Source: Aerococcaceae bacterium DSM 111021
GTDB taxonomy: Bacteria > Bacillota > Bacilli > Lactobacillales > Aerococcaceae
DNA length: 64,000 nt
NCBI GenBank assembly: GCA_020112395.1
Contig: JACCEK010000001.1
Location: 682,001-746,000 of the forward strand
Reading direction: 5' to 3'
Each line of letters starts with the position of its first letter. Within the stretch, counting starts at the first letter, position 1. A program made the translations under genes and the position numbers. Positions 45,094 through 54,286 of the stretch are shown in pieces. Under the pieces are notes generated by a model. That model was not told the origin of the DNA. It saw nothing but the letters and a program-made list of their open reading frames with translations, and ran no database searches.

Positions 45094-46143
45094 TTATTTA
45101 GCGTCTTTGTCTACAGCTTCCCATAAACCGTGTAAGTAAGTTGCTCCTAGAGCACGGTCATATAGTCCGTAACCAGCGCGTCCAGTCTCTCCCCAAATCA
45201 TACGACCGTGGTCAGGACGGATTGCACCTTCAAAGTTATGGTCATGTAAAGCTTTAACAACTTCATACATGTCAATCGATCCATACTCACTTGGGTGAGC
45301 TGATTCTTCGAATGATTTACCTTGACCAGTTAATTTAATATTACGAGCATGCATAAAGTTAACGCGGTCTGCTTCTAATGCGTAACGTAAAATGCCAATT
45401 GTGTCGTTAGCTGGATCTGATGCATATGAACCAACACACATTGTAATTCCGTTGTTTTTGCTGTCATATAATTTAATGAAACGCTCAACAGCATCTTGAC
45501 CAGTAATGATACGTGGTAAGCCAAAGATAGAGTAAGGTGGGTCATCAGGGTGAATTGCCATCAGTACATCAGCTTCCTCAGCTGCAGGGATAATTTCTTT
45601 AATGAAGTACTCTAAGTTAGCCCATAATTGTTCGTTGTCAACTTTAGCATACTCATCCATGATGTTTTTCATTTCTTCTTTAGTGTAGCTTGAGTCCCAA
45701 CCTGGTAACGATAGTTCTCCATTCACTGGGTCCATTTTTGATGCTACTTCTTCATCAAAGATTAAAGCATTTGAACCATCTTCAAGTTCATATGCTAAGT
45801 CAGTACGCGTCCAGTCAAATACTGGCATGAAGTTATAACATACAGTGTTTACACCTTCTGCACCTAAGTTACGAATAGTTTCTTTATAGTTAGCAATTAA
45901 TTTATCACGTGAAGGTTTACCTAATTTGATATCTTCGTGAACTGGAACACTTTCAATAACTGATAATTCTAATCCAGCTGCTTCTACAGTGTTCTTTAAT
46001 TGTTTAATACGATCTCTTGACCAAACTTCTCCTACTGGCACATCATAAATCGCTGAAACAATTCCTTTCATACCAGGAATTTGGCGAATTTCTTCTAATT
46101 TAACTGGATCATCTTCTCCATACCATCTAAAAGTCATTTTCAT
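45094..46143 (-). CDS. uxuA: Mannonate dehydratase
   Basis: A 349-residue enzyme that removes water from D-mannonate to give 2-keto-3-deoxygluconate. It has the UxuA start FRWYGEDDPVKLEEIRQIPG, the VCYNFMPVFDWTRTDL segment and the metal-binding stretches AIHPDDPPYSIFGLPRI and IRPDHGRMIWGE. It follows uxaC by 25 bp and precedes uxuB by 30 bp in one operon. Confidence 0.97.
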   Translation of the reverse strand: MKMTFRWYGEDDPVKLEEIRQIPGMKGIVSAIYDVPVGEVWSRDRIKQLKNTVEAAGLELSVIESVPVHEDIKLGKPSRDKLIANYKETIRNLGAEGVNTVCYNFMPVFDWTRTDLAYELEDGSNALIFDEEVASKMDPVNGELSLPGWDSSYTKEEMKNIMDEYAKVDNEQLWANLEYFIKEIIPAAEEADVLMAIHPDDPPYSIFGLPRIITGQDAVERFIKLYDSKNNGITMCVGSYASDPANDTIGILRYALEADRVNFMHARNIKLTGQGKSFEESAHPSEYGSIDMYEVVKALHDHNFEGAIRPDHGRMIWGETGRAGYGLYDRALGATYLHGLWEAVDKDAK

Positions 46144-46168
46144 AATTTATACACTCTCCTATTTAATA

Positions 46169-47569
46169 TTAATTATTGAAATAATTGTATGCATTTTTGT
46201 AACTAATGTTTTCCATTAATGTTGTCAATAAATGATCATCATTTGGAATTTCTTCGCTTTCAACCCACTCACCAAGGTAAGTAGCTAAGATACGACGGAA
46301 GTAGTCATGTCTTTGGTAAGATAAGAAACTTCTCGAATCTGTTAACATACCTAAGAAGTTTGCTAACATACCACTATCAGCTAAAGCGTTCATTTGGTTG
46401 ATCATACCTAGTTTAGTATCACCAAACCACCATGCAGCACCAAACTGCATATAGTTTTTGATTCCTTCTTCATTTGCTTGATAGTTTTGCAACGTATTCG
46501 CAAGAATGAAGTTGTAAGCAGGGTTCAAGTTATACCAAATCATCTTTGGTAACTTATCTTCACGTGCTAAGCGATCTAGAAGAGCATTTAAGTTTTTACC
46601 TAAATCTACTTGATCATCAATTGAATCGAATCCAGCATCTGGTCCAATTTGACTTGAATATTTCGTATTATTATTACGAATTGCACCAAAGTGTACTTGT
46701 GATACTAAATTATTTTCTTTATATAGACGGCTAAGTTCAACAAATACTTCTGTTTGCCAAGCTTCTTCCTCTGCTTGTGTTAAATCTTTACCGTTCATAG
46801 CTTTATCAAACATCTCATCTAATTCAGATACTTCAGCTTCACGATATACAATCTCACCAAAGCTGATGTCTGTTGCTTTCGCTCCATTAGCCACAAAGTG
46901 AGCAATACGTTCTTCCATTGCTGAAACAAATGAGTTGAAATCTGTAATAGTTGCGCCAGCTTCGTCTTTCAAGCGGTCAACAAACCCTGCAAAGTTTGCA
47001 TGGTTTATAAATGCTTCGTCAGGACGGAATGTTGGAGCTACTTCTACATCAAAGTTTTCATCTGCTTTAATCTTCGCATGCCATTCTAGCGTATCTAATG
47101 GATGGTCTGTTGTTCCAATAAATTTAACGTTTGAACGAGCGATTAATTTACGAGGACTCAATTCTTCACGTTTGATATAATCATTTAATTCATTATAGAT
47201 ACGTTCCCAATTCTCACTTGTTAAGTACTCATCTATACCAAATGCATCACGCATCTCAAGATGAGACCAGTGGAATACTGGATGTCCTACAGCGAATTCA
47301 ATAGTCTCAGCAAATGCTTTGAACTTCTCTTTATTCGACGCATCACCAGTAATGAATTTTTCTGCTACACCATTTGCACGCATTAAACGCCATTTATAAT
47401 GGTCTCCACCTAACCACACATCAACAATATCTTCGAAAGGCTTATCTTCAAAGACTTCTTGTGGATCTAAGTGACAGTGATAGTCAAAAATTGGTTGTTC
47501 TTTAGCAACTTCATACAACTTCTTACTAGCTTCATTGTCTAGCATGAAATTTTTATCGTTAAAACTCAC
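46169..47569 (-). CDS. uxaC: Glucuronate (uronate) isomerase
   Basis: A 466-residue amidohydrolase-fold isomerase that turns D-glucuronate into D-fructuronate (or galacturonate into tagaturonate). The metal motif is [26 protein letters not shown] and [10 protein letters not shown] are also typical. It sits 11 bp after kdgA in the same operon. The first substrate of the pathway is most likely glucuronate, since UxuA and UxuB follow and no altronate genes are present. Confidence 0.97.
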   Translation of the reverse strand: MSFNDKNFMLDNEASKKLYEVAKEQPIFDYHCHLDPQEVFEDKPFEDIVDVWLGGDHYKWRLMRANGVAEKFITGDASNKEKFKAFAETIEFAVGHPVFHWSHLEMRDAFGIDEYLTSENWERIYNELNDYIKREELSPRKLIARSNVKFIGTTDHPLDTLEWHAKIKADENFDVEVAPTFRPDEAFINHANFAGFVDRLKDEAGATITDFNSFVSAMEERIAHFVANGAKATDISFGEIVYREAEVSELDEMFDKAMNGKDLTQAEEEAWQTEVFVELSRLYKENNLVSQVHFGAIRNNNTKYSSQIGPDAGFDSIDDQVDLGKNLNALLDRLAREDKLPKMIWYNLNPAYNFILANTLQNYQANEEGIKNYMQFGAAWWFGDTKLGMINQMNALADSGMLANFLGMLTDSRSFLSYQRHDYFRRILATYLGEWVESEEIPNDDHLLTTLMENISYKNAYNYFNN

Positions 47570-47580
47570 AATCCCACTCC

Positions 47581-48207
47581 TTATTTTAAAGCATTGACAA
47601 ATTGTCTTGCTATATCTGTTACACTTTCATAGCCTTTTGTATCTACATCTTTACTTAACGCGCTACCAACACCAACTGAAATGGCACCTTTGTCAGCCCA
47701 TTCTTTGATGTTATCTAGTGAAACTCCACCTGAAGGCATTAATTGTACTTCTGGAATTGGACCATGAATATCTTTAATAAATCCAGCACCTAATTGTCCA
47801 CCAGGGAATAATTTAATAATTTTACATCCTGCATTCATTGCAGTTACAATTTCAGTTGCAGTTGCACAACCTGGCATGTAATCAAGGTCGTTATCTACAG
47901 CATATTTTGCGATTTCTGCATCAAAATGTGGACTCACTAAGAATTGTGCTCCAGCAGCTTTAGCTTTCTCTGCTAGTTCAAGAGTCATAACTGTACCTGC
48001 ACCTACTACAACTGTTTCGTCTTCTTTATAAAACTCAACTAAGTCACTCATAACTTTTTCAGCGTTTGGCGTACTAAATGTTACCTCTAGATTCTTGATT
48101 CCACCCTCGACAGCAGCTTTACAAATTTCATAACCTGCAGTTTCATCTTTTCCGCGTACTACGGCAAAGATATAATTCTTTTTCAATGTTTCTAGGACGT
48201 TACTCAT
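47581..48207 (-). CDS. kdgA: 2-keto-3-deoxy-6-phosphogluconate aldolase
   Basis: A 208-residue class I aldolase that splits KDPG to pyruvate and glyceraldehyde-3-phosphate. It shows [28 protein letters not shown] and the Schiff-base lysine in [11 protein letters not shown]. The frame opens at 48273, but the ATG at 48207 has AAGGAGG before it and gives the normal N-terminus. It is the first gene of the uronate operon. A consensus promoter, a GntR-type palindrome and a cre-like site lie just upstream. No 2-keto-3-deoxygluconate kinase gene is in the cluster. Confidence 0.96.
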   Translation of the reverse strand: MSNVLETLKKNYIFAVVRGKDETAGYEICKAAVEGGIKNLEVTFSTPNAEKVMSDLVEFYKEDETVVVGAGTVMTLELAEKAKAAGAQFLVSPHFDAEIAKYAVDNDLDYMPGCATATEIVTAMNAGCKIIKLFPGGQLGAGFIKDIHGPIPEVQLMPSGGVSLDNIKEWADKGAISVGVGSALSKDVDTKGYESVTDIARQFVNALK

Positions 48208-48226
48208 TTTGTTCCTCCTTATTAAA

Positions 48227-48237
48227 TCATCTGATGA
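48227..48237 (-). promoter_or_regulatory. GntR-type operator before kdgA
   Basis: TCATCTGATGA is a perfect palindrome about the central T. It lies just downstream of the -10 box, near the predicted transcription start. Ten of its 11 bases recur at 49229-49239 before the GntR gene. Confidence 0.65.
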
Positions 48238-48241
48238 CTTT

Positions 48242-48270
48242 ATTATACTTGGTATTTTTTTCTGCGTCAA
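48242..48270 (-). promoter_or_regulatory. Promoter of the uronate operon
   Basis: -35 TTGACG (48265-48270), 17-bp spacer, -10 TATAAT (48242-48247), 35 bp before kdgA. This is a near-consensus sigma-A promoter. Confidence 0.8.
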
Positions 48271-48277
48271 CACAAAA

Positions 48278-48293
48278 GATAAACGTTTTCAAA
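48278..48293 (-). promoter_or_regulatory. cre-like catabolite response element
   Basis: TTTGAAAACGTTTATC on the minus strand matches the CcpA consensus except at the last two fixed positions. It lies directly upstream of the -35 of the uronate operon. Confidence 0.5.
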
Positions 48294-48456
48294 ATAGTTT
48301 TTCCTCCTTATATTTTTAAAAACAAACAAATAGCCATTTTTTTCAAAAAAATAATCTGACGATTTCCATATTAAAATCTGACAAAGACACATTGTATTCG
48401 GTTTCATTTTAACACAAGTAGAACTATATATATAACGGTATACTCTCTTGAAAGTA

Positions 48457-48502
48457 AAAAACTTGAAAAACAGCATTCTAAAATGTTGTTTTTCAAGTTT
48501 TT
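48457..48502 (-). terminator. Terminator of the GntR gene
   Basis: A 21-bp stem with one G-U pair (48457-48477 with 48482-48502) begins at the gntR stop and is followed by TTTTTAC on the minus strand. Confidence 0.88.
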
Positions 48503-49213
48503 TTATTTTTTATTTTGCTCAAGATGTCTTTTCTTATTCTGAGCTAAACTTCGACGGTTCGTTACTATATGAATACGCATAACGTCTTCAGCTAGAATTG
48601 GATCACGATTTCTAATCGCATCAACAATTTCTCTATGTGACACCACTGTCTCATCCTTAATATGATCACTTGTATAATAGTCATTATAAAGTGAGATCGA
48701 TTGATTAATGACTGGAACGATATTTGACATTGCGACGTTTCCACTCATTTCAGATACTAACTTGTGAAACTCAATATCTTTTTCAAAATGTTCATCACTG
48801 AATGTCCCCATCTTCTCTTCTATATCAAGACGGATTCTGTCTAACTCTTGAATTTGTTCTTCTGTTGCATTAGTAGCTGCTAGTCCTGCAACACGTGGCT
48901 CTAAAAGATATCTTATTTCAAATAAATCTTCGGTTAATTTTAATGTGTCCTTTACAAAGCTGAATCCAAGAGGATCATCGACAATACCCGTATTCTCACT
49001 AACATAAGTTCCAGACCCTTGTCTTACTTCCAATATATTTCGTGAAACTAGAGTGCGTACTGCTTCTCTTAGTGTACTTCGCCCTACATTAACTTCCTCG
49101 GCCAATTTATACTCATTCGGTAGTTTGTCCCCAGTGGCTAAGTTGTTTGTAATAATATAATTTAATATTGCTTCGCTTGTTTGTTCAATTAGCGACTTTG
49201 CTTGCCCTTCCAT
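48503..49213 (-). CDS. GntR/FadR-family regulator of uronate genes
   Basis: A 236-residue regulator with an N-terminal winged helix (ATGDKLPNEYKLAEEVNVGR, STLREAVRTLVSRNILEVR, QGSGTYV) and a C-terminal FCD helical domain (LFEIRYLLEPRVAGLAA, FHKLVSEMSGN, HREIVDAI). It is immediately upstream of, and in the same direction as, the uronate operon but ends at its own terminator. The palindrome TCATCTGATG(A/T) lies before it and before kdgA, pointing to self-control and control of the operon, with a uronate pathway sugar as probable inducer. A cre-like site is also present. Confidence 0.9.
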   Translation of the reverse strand: MEGQAKSLIEQTSEAILNYIITNNLATGDKLPNEYKLAEEVNVGRSTLREAVRTLVSRNILEVRQGSGTYVSENTGIVDDPLGFSFVKDTLKLTEDLFEIRYLLEPRVAGLAATNATEEQIQELDRIRLDIEEKMGTFSDEHFEKDIEFHKLVSEMSGNVAMSNIVPVINQSISLYNDYYTSDHIKDETVVSHREIVDAIRNRDPILAEDVMRIHIVTNRRSLAQNKKRHLEQNKK

Positions 49214-49228
49214 TTTCTTGCCTCCATA

Positions 49229-49239
49229 TCATCTGATGT
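49229..49239 (-). promoter_or_regulatory. GntR-type operator before the regulator gene
   Basis: TCATCTGATGT, 16 bp before the gntR start and next to its GGAGG site; it matches the kdgA operator at 10 of 11 bases. Confidence 0.6.
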
Positions 49240-49271
49240 TTCATATATAATTCTACACTTTTTTGCATTGT

Positions 49272-49286
49272 TTGCAAATGCTTTCA
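49272..49286 (-). promoter_or_regulatory. cre-like element upstream of gntR
   Basis: TTGCAAATGCTTTCA (written on the plus strand) fits the CcpA consensus WTGNAARCGNWWWCA with one mismatch. Confidence 0.5.
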
Positions 49287-49333
49287 AGCTGATTACGTTA
49301 AATAACGAAAGAACAAAATATATGTGGTAACTT

Positions 49334-50152
49334 TTATACTTTGATAACGACTAATGCATCATTCATTTCACTATGCATATCATTAGATCGCCATTCTTTT
49401 ACGTATCCTAAAGAATTCGTTAGGAAGACTGTATTATCTCTTTCTACTTTGCCTCTAAAATGAACATGTCCCATTACACTTTCTCTAATCGGGTATTTTT
49501 CATATAAGTACGCTAAATCATCTGTTGCGATGTACGCATTAAAAAAGTCGAATACTCGGTGTGGCAGGGGCATTGTAAACTCTGGTATTGTTATCATATG
49601 AGTGACTAAAATATATTCTTTTGCGTTTAATTTTTGAATATCACTTTCTATTATCTTTGCAAACCGTCTCGACATCTCACGGTCTCCTTCAGGCCAGTGA
49701 ATATATTTTTTATCCTGCCAAGTGACTCCTTTATACTTACCTTTTTTTATTTCTTCCAATGTAAATTTCTCATCATTATATTTTACATAGTTGTACCAAG
49801 CAGTATGACCAACAAGTCCAACGTGATTGTTTAACATGAGAGGCGATTCAATTAAACATTGAGGATGATTTTTATACTTATTATAGATAGATATTGTGTC
49901 AATGTTTGCTTTATCAGATTGTCTATCCCACAAATCATGATTTCCTGGAATAAAATAAACATCTATATTCGATAATTTTTGTAGTTTTTCGACAAATTCC
50001 GTAGTTGTTTCATAACTATTGCCTATGTCTCCGCCAATTACGAACATATCTAATTGATTATTATTAATTATTTCTGTAGCCACTTTCAAATAGTCCGCTA
50101 CCTCGTATTTAAAATTATCAACATGTAAATCAGAGATAAACCCAACGTTCAT
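49334..50152 (-). CDS. Calcineurin-like metallophosphoesterase
   Basis: A 272-residue soluble phosphoesterase with the full motif set: GFISDLHVDN, GGDIGNS, FIPGNHDLWD, LVTHM and GHVHFRG. Proteins of this branch in Lactobacillales are not characterised; the substrate could be a nucleotide or a phosphodiester. It lies alone between gntR and crr, and has a GGAGG ribosome site. Confidence 0.85.
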   Translation of the reverse strand: MNVGFISDLHVDNFKYEVADYLKVATEIINNNQLDMFVIGGDIGNSYETTTEFVEKLQKLSNIDVYFIPGNHDLWDRQSDKANIDTISIYNKYKNHPQCLIESPLMLNNHVGLVGHTAWYNYVKYNDEKFTLEEIKKGKYKGVTWQDKKYIHWPEGDREMSRRFAKIIESDIQKLNAKEYILVTHMITIPEFTMPLPHRVFDFFNAYIATDDLAYLYEKYPIRESVMGHVHFRGKVERDNTVFLTNSLGYVKEWRSNDMHSEMNDALVVIKV

Positions 50153-50190
50153 ATTTTCCCCTCCATTAATTTATAATATAGTAGTGAATA

Positions 50191-50264
50191 TAAAAAAACG
50201 ATTAATGTTCATTGCAAATGAGCTACGTTAGGAGCTACATTTAAAACTAACAAATAACCGTTTT
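50191..50264 (-). terminator. Branched terminator after crr
   Basis: An outer 10-bp stem with one G-U (50195-50204 with 50255-50264) encloses an inner AATGAGCT/AGCTACATT hairpin; seven A on the plus strand give a T-run on the minus strand. Confidence 0.6.
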
Positions 50265-50280
50265 AATTTAATTATTTAGT

Positions 50281-50781
50281 TTACTTTAAAGTGATTGTAG
50301 CGACTAAATCGCCTTGTTTAACAGCACCACTTGCTTTGAAATCAATGTTCTCAATCACTTCAGTACCATTAGTAAATACGATAATCATATCTTTATCTTT
50401 ACCATTTTCTTCAAGCTCTGCTAAATTAACATCAGCAATATTATCGCTTGTAGATACTTTAGTATTCTCATTCACGTGGATTGTAAATGGCTTCCCTTCT
50501 AACGAAACCGTGTCAATTCCCATGTGTAATAGAATTTCTAATTCACCAACTGTAAAACTAACAGCGTGTTTTGTAGGGAAAATGTTATCTACTTGACCCT
50601 CAACTGGTGAATTCATTGCACCACTTGTAGGTCTAATAGCAAAGCCGTCACCCATCATTTTTTGGGCGAATACTTCATCTTGTACTTCTTCAATACTTAC
50701 AAATTCACCATCACACATTGCATAGACATTTACTTCTTTAATAACTTCTTTTTTATCTTTTTTCTTAAAAAAATCAAACAT
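50281..50781 (-). CDS. crr: PTS glucose-type enzyme IIA (EIIA-Glc)
   Basis: A 166-residue stand-alone EIIA of the glucose family. The phosphorylated His is in LLHMGIDTVSLEGK and the second active-site His in FPTKHAVSF. SGAMNSPVEGQV precedes them. It takes phosphate from HPr and passes it to one or more EIIB partners; no EIIBC gene is in the window. The neighbours (nagA, aldo/keto reductase) suggest amino sugars or glucosides, but stand-alone EIIA-Glc can serve several transporters. Confidence 0.93.
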   Translation of the reverse strand: MFDFFKKKDKKEVIKEVNVYAMCDGEFVSIEEVQDEVFAQKMMGDGFAIRPTSGAMNSPVEGQVDNIFPTKHAVSFTVGELEILLHMGIDTVSLEGKPFTIHVNENTKVSTSDNIADVNLAELEENGKDKDMIIVFTNGTEVIENIDFKASGAVKQGDLVATITLK

Positions 50782-50851
50782 GTGTCATACCTCCAATTTA
50801 TTTTTCTAATTAATTATAATCTTAAACTTGTATATTACAAAATGATATCCC

Positions 50852-51769
50852 TTATGGGAGTTCTCTGCCACCACTTCTATAAACATCATACCATTCTTCT
50901 CTACTTAATTGAACTGAGAAAGCTTCAGCCATTAACTTGATACGATTTGGAGACATAGAGCCCACTATAGTTTGAATCTTAGCAGGGTGACGATTAATCC
51001 AAGCAATCACAATGGCTTCGACTGATACTTTATAATGTTCTGCTAAGTTTTCAATCGTTTTAGTCATTTCTTGGAAGTCTGGGTGGTTAATAAACAGCCC
51101 TTCACTTAATGACACTTGGTATGGTGACCAAGATTGAATCGTTATATTATTCAATCGACAATATTCAAGTATCCCTCCATCGTGATTTACAGACAAATTA
51201 TTCGTCATATTTACATTAAAACCAGCGTCAATCATTGGCGTATGCGCTGGACCAAATTGCAATTGGTTTGCGATTAACGGCCTGCTTAAGTATTTCTGAA
51301 GCAGTTCTATTTGACCTGGATTTTGATTCGATACACCAAAGTATCTTACTTTTCCACTAATATATAAAGCTTCAAATGCTTCAGCAACTTCTTCAGGATC
51401 CATTAAAGTATCTGGCCTATGAAGTAATAACATATCGAGATATTCTACATCTAAGCGTTCCAAGATTCCATCAGTCGCATTAATAATATGCTCTTTTGAG
51501 AAATCAAAGAATCCATCTCGAATACCTACCTTAGATTGCAACACAATCTCATCTCGCTTTATATTTGTTTCTTTTAAAGCTTTTGCAAATATTTTCTCTG
51601 ATTGTCCTTTTCCGTAAATATCCGCATGATCAAAAAGTGTTATTCCCTGTTCGTATGCCGTATCAATCACTTTAACTGCTTTATCTAGTGATTCACTAGC
51701 CATTCGCATGCAACCTAGCCCTAATTGACTAGTAGATAGTTGTGATGATCCAATCTTAATTTTTTCCAT
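50852..51769 (-). CDS. Aldo/keto reductase
   Basis: A 305-residue NADPH-dependent reductase of the YdhF type. The catalytic tetrad is visible: Asp and Tyr in LFDHADIYGKG, Lys in VLQSKVGI and His in MLLLHRPD. The C-terminal cofactor stretch is IVGSMSPNRI. The frame extends to 51814 inside nagA, but the ATG at 51769 behind GAGGCGG is the likely start, 16 bp after the nagA stop. It is cotranscribed with nagA; substrate unknown. Confidence 0.88.
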   Translation of the reverse strand: MEKIKIGSSQLSTSQLGLGCMRMASESLDKAVKVIDTAYEQGITLFDHADIYGKGQSEKIFAKALKETNIKRDEIVLQSKVGIRDGFFDFSKEHIINATDGILERLDVEYLDMLLLHRPDTLMDPEEVAEAFEALYISGKVRYFGVSNQNPGQIELLQKYLSRPLIANQLQFGPAHTPMIDAGFNVNMTNNLSVNHDGGILEYCRLNNITIQSWSPYQVSLSEGLFINHPDFQEMTKTIENLAEHYKVSVEAIVIAWINRHPAKIQTIVGSMSPNRIKLMAEAFSVQLSREEWYDVYRSGGRELP

Positions 51770-51785
51770 ATATAAGCCGCCTCTA

Positions 51786-52937
51786 TCATTGTTTATTATA
51801 TTTAAGTTCTCCATTTAAGAATGTTGCTTTTAACTCTAACTTATCATCAACAACAATAAAGTCTGCATCCATTCCTTCTTGTATTTGTCCACAAACATTG
51901 TCGATGTTTACTGATCTCGCAGGTGAATACGAAGCCATTCTCAAGGCATCAGCTTGAGACACAATACCCCATTCAAACATATTACGTACACTTTCATTCA
52001 ATTTAAGGACAGAACCTGCTAGATTGCCACCTTCTTTCAATCTTGCTTGTCCGTCTTTTACTATGACTTCGAGTTCTCCTAATATAGACTGACCATCGCC
52101 TAAACCACCAGCTCGCATACAATCCGTCACTAACACAGTTTCTTTCGCACCACGTGCTTTAACTACAACTTGAGCAGCTCCCGGGTGTACATGATGGCCA
52201 TCGCTTATTAATTCAGCATACACATCATCTAATCCAAGAGCAGCACCAACCATTCCTGGATTACGATGATGAAGTCCACTCATCCCATTAAATGTATGGA
52301 TGAAAATATTTGCGCCCGCTTCAACTGCATCCTTTGCTTCTTCATAGCTTGCATCACTATGAGCTAATGCTGTTTTTACCCCAATAGAATTCGCATACTT
52401 GATAAACTCTTTAACTCCCTCTCGCTCAGGTGCAATGGCAATTTTTTTGACTAAGTTATTTGATAACTCACTCCAACGTTTTAATTTATCTATTGATGGA
52501 TCACTCATGTAAGCTAGATTTTGTGCTCCTTTGTACTTCTCAGTAAAGAATGGTCCTTCTAAAAATATTCCTCGTATCTTTGCCCCATCAACATCTTGGT
52601 AATTATCTCCAATTGTCTGACACACTTCGTCTAATTGTACAGTAGGAGCCGTTAATGTTGTTGGTAACCAAGATGTTACTCCACACGCCAGTAGTGCAGT
52701 AGATATCTCTTGAATTCCTTTAAAGTTATTATCCATGACATCGTGCCCAACGTATCCATGTATATGAGTATCTACGAGTCCTGGAGCAATTGTATCCTCA
52801 GAATAATCCAAGATATCTCCCTCAGTTGGTTTATCCAAAGTTACCCCTTTGAATTTACCATTTTCAATAGCTAAATAGCCATTTTCAATCACTTCATCAG
52901 TTAAGACAATCTTCTTAGCATGTATATATTGTGTCAT
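51786..52937 (-). CDS. nagA: N-acetylglucosamine-6-phosphate deacetylase
   Basis: A 383-residue amidohydrolase with PGLVDTHIHGYVGHD (metal motif), FLEGPFF, LAHSDASYEEA, HTFNGMSGLHHR and VLVTDCMRAGG. It deacetylates GlcNAc-6-phosphate for recycling of wall or host amino sugars. The ribosome site is weak (AGAG). nagB is not adjacent. It could supply the route for hexosamine released by the GH3 enzyme at 41542, but that link is inference. Confidence 0.96.
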   Translation of the reverse strand: MTQYIHAKKIVLTDEVIENGYLAIENGKFKGVTLDKPTEGDILDYSEDTIAPGLVDTHIHGYVGHDVMDNNFKGIQEISTALLACGVTSWLPTTLTAPTVQLDEVCQTIGDNYQDVDGAKIRGIFLEGPFFTEKYKGAQNLAYMSDPSIDKLKRWSELSNNLVKKIAIAPEREGVKEFIKYANSIGVKTALAHSDASYEEAKDAVEAGANIFIHTFNGMSGLHHRNPGMVGAALGLDDVYAELISDGHHVHPGAAQVVVKARGAKETVLVTDCMRAGGLGDGQSILGELEVIVKDGQARLKEGGNLAGSVLKLNESVRNMFEWGIVSQADALRMASYSPARSVNIDNVCGQIQEGMDADFIVVDDKLELKATFLNGELKYNKQ

Positions 52938-53064
52938 TCAATTCACTCTTCTCTTTTCAATTTACTTATAAGATTATCATACCATTTTTTCCATTGAAAA
53001 TGCCTTCATTATAAAAAAAGTTTCCTACTTTTTGATAAAATAAATTAAATTTTATAATACTTTC

Positions 53065-53135
53065 AAAAAAAACACCCGTTGAATTTGTAAGTTAATGACA
53101 ACTTTGGTTAGAGTCAATTATTACTTCAACGGATG
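53065..53135 (-). terminator. Terminator after the ABC ATPase gene
   Basis: An 11-bp stem with one G-U (53073-53083 with 53125-53135) around a large loop is followed by TTTTTTTT on the minus strand. Confidence 0.7.
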
Positions 53136-53140
53136 ATTTT

Positions 53141-54247
53141 TTATTTTTTAATCACTTCTTCAGTATCTAAGTCAAAGAAGTGACCTTTATTCATATTAAA
53201 AGCTAATTCTACTTGTTCTCCTACTCCATGAGTATCACGTGCATCAACACGTGCTACAAATGTTGTTTCTCCCACTTTTGAATGGAGCATTGTCTCAGAT
53301 CCCATTAATTCAGAGACAATAACCTCTGCATTAACTCGAGCATTTGCATGTAAGTCTAAAGCCACTTGCTCGGCATTAATGTCTTCTGGACGAATACCGA
53401 AGACAACCTCTTTACCTTCATATCCTTTTTCGTCGAGCAGACGGCGTGCGGGTTCGTACACTGCTACGTCAATCGCTTTTCCATCAGTAATGCGTCCATT
53501 TGAATACGTTACATTAAAGAAGTTCATTGCTGGAGAACCCATGAATCCAGCCACAAACATATTAACTGGGTGATCATATACCTCTCTAGGTGAACCAATT
53601 TGTTGAATAATCCCTCTATCCATAATGACAATTCGTGTAGCTAATGTCATTGCTTCCGTCTGATCATGTGTCACATAAATTGTCGTTGTTTTTAAAGAAT
53701 TATGTAACCTTGCGATTTCCGTACGCATCTGAACACGTAATTTTGCATCCAAGTTAGATAAAGGCTCATCCATTAAGAATACTTTTGCGTCACGTACAAT
53801 CGCTCGCCCAAGCGCAACACGTTGTCTTTGACCACCTGACAAAGCAGCTGGCTTACGTTCTAGAAATTCTGTTAAACCTAATGTTTCAGCAGCTGATTCT
53901 ACACGTTTCTTTATTTCATCTTTCGAATACTTACGTAATTTTAAACCATAAGCCATATTATCATATACAGTCATATGTGGATAAAGTGCATAATTTTGAA
54001 ATACCATTGCGATATTTCTATCTTTTGGTTCAACATCGTTCATCACTTCATCATCAATAACAAGCTCACCTTTTGATATATCTTCAAGTCCTGCTATCAT
54101 TCTTAGTGTAGTCGATTTACCACATCCTGAAGGACCAACAAATACGATAAACTCTCTATCATCAATCTCTAAATTAAAATCAGAAACTGAGTAAGTATCA
54201 TTACCTGGGTATTGTTTGTGAATATTATTTAAATTTATTTTAACCAT
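53141..54247 (-). CDS. msmK: Sugar ABC transporter ATP-binding protein (MsmK/MalK type)
   Basis: A 368-residue ATPase with Walker A GPSGCGKSTTLRMIAGL, Q-loop MVFQNYALYPHM, signature LSGGQRQRVALGRA, Walker B VFLMDEPLSNLDA, and a C-terminal MalK regulatory domain (EVVFGIRPEDINAE). It energises carbohydrate importers. In the window it is last in the malX-malF-malG-malA series, so it serves the maltodextrin system, though such ATPases are often shared between several sugar importers. Confidence 0.94.
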   Translation of the reverse strand: MVKINLNNIHKQYPGNDTYSVSDFNLEIDDREFIVFVGPSGCGKSTTLRMIAGLEDISKGELVIDDEVMNDVEPKDRNIAMVFQNYALYPHMTVYDNMAYGLKLRKYSKDEIKKRVESAAETLGLTEFLERKPAALSGGQRQRVALGRAIVRDAKVFLMDEPLSNLDAKLRVQMRTEIARLHNSLKTTTIYVTHDQTEAMTLATRIVIMDRGIIQQIGSPREVYDHPVNMFVAGFMGSPAMNFFNVTYSNGRITDGKAIDVAVYEPARRLLDEKGYEGKEVVFGIRPEDINAEQVALDLHANARVNAEVIVSELMGSETMLHSKVGETTFVARVDARDTHGVGEQVELAFNMNKGHFFDLDTEEVIKK

Positions 54248-54286
54248 TATAGTATAGCTCCTTTACTTTTTGGTAGTAGCAATCAA

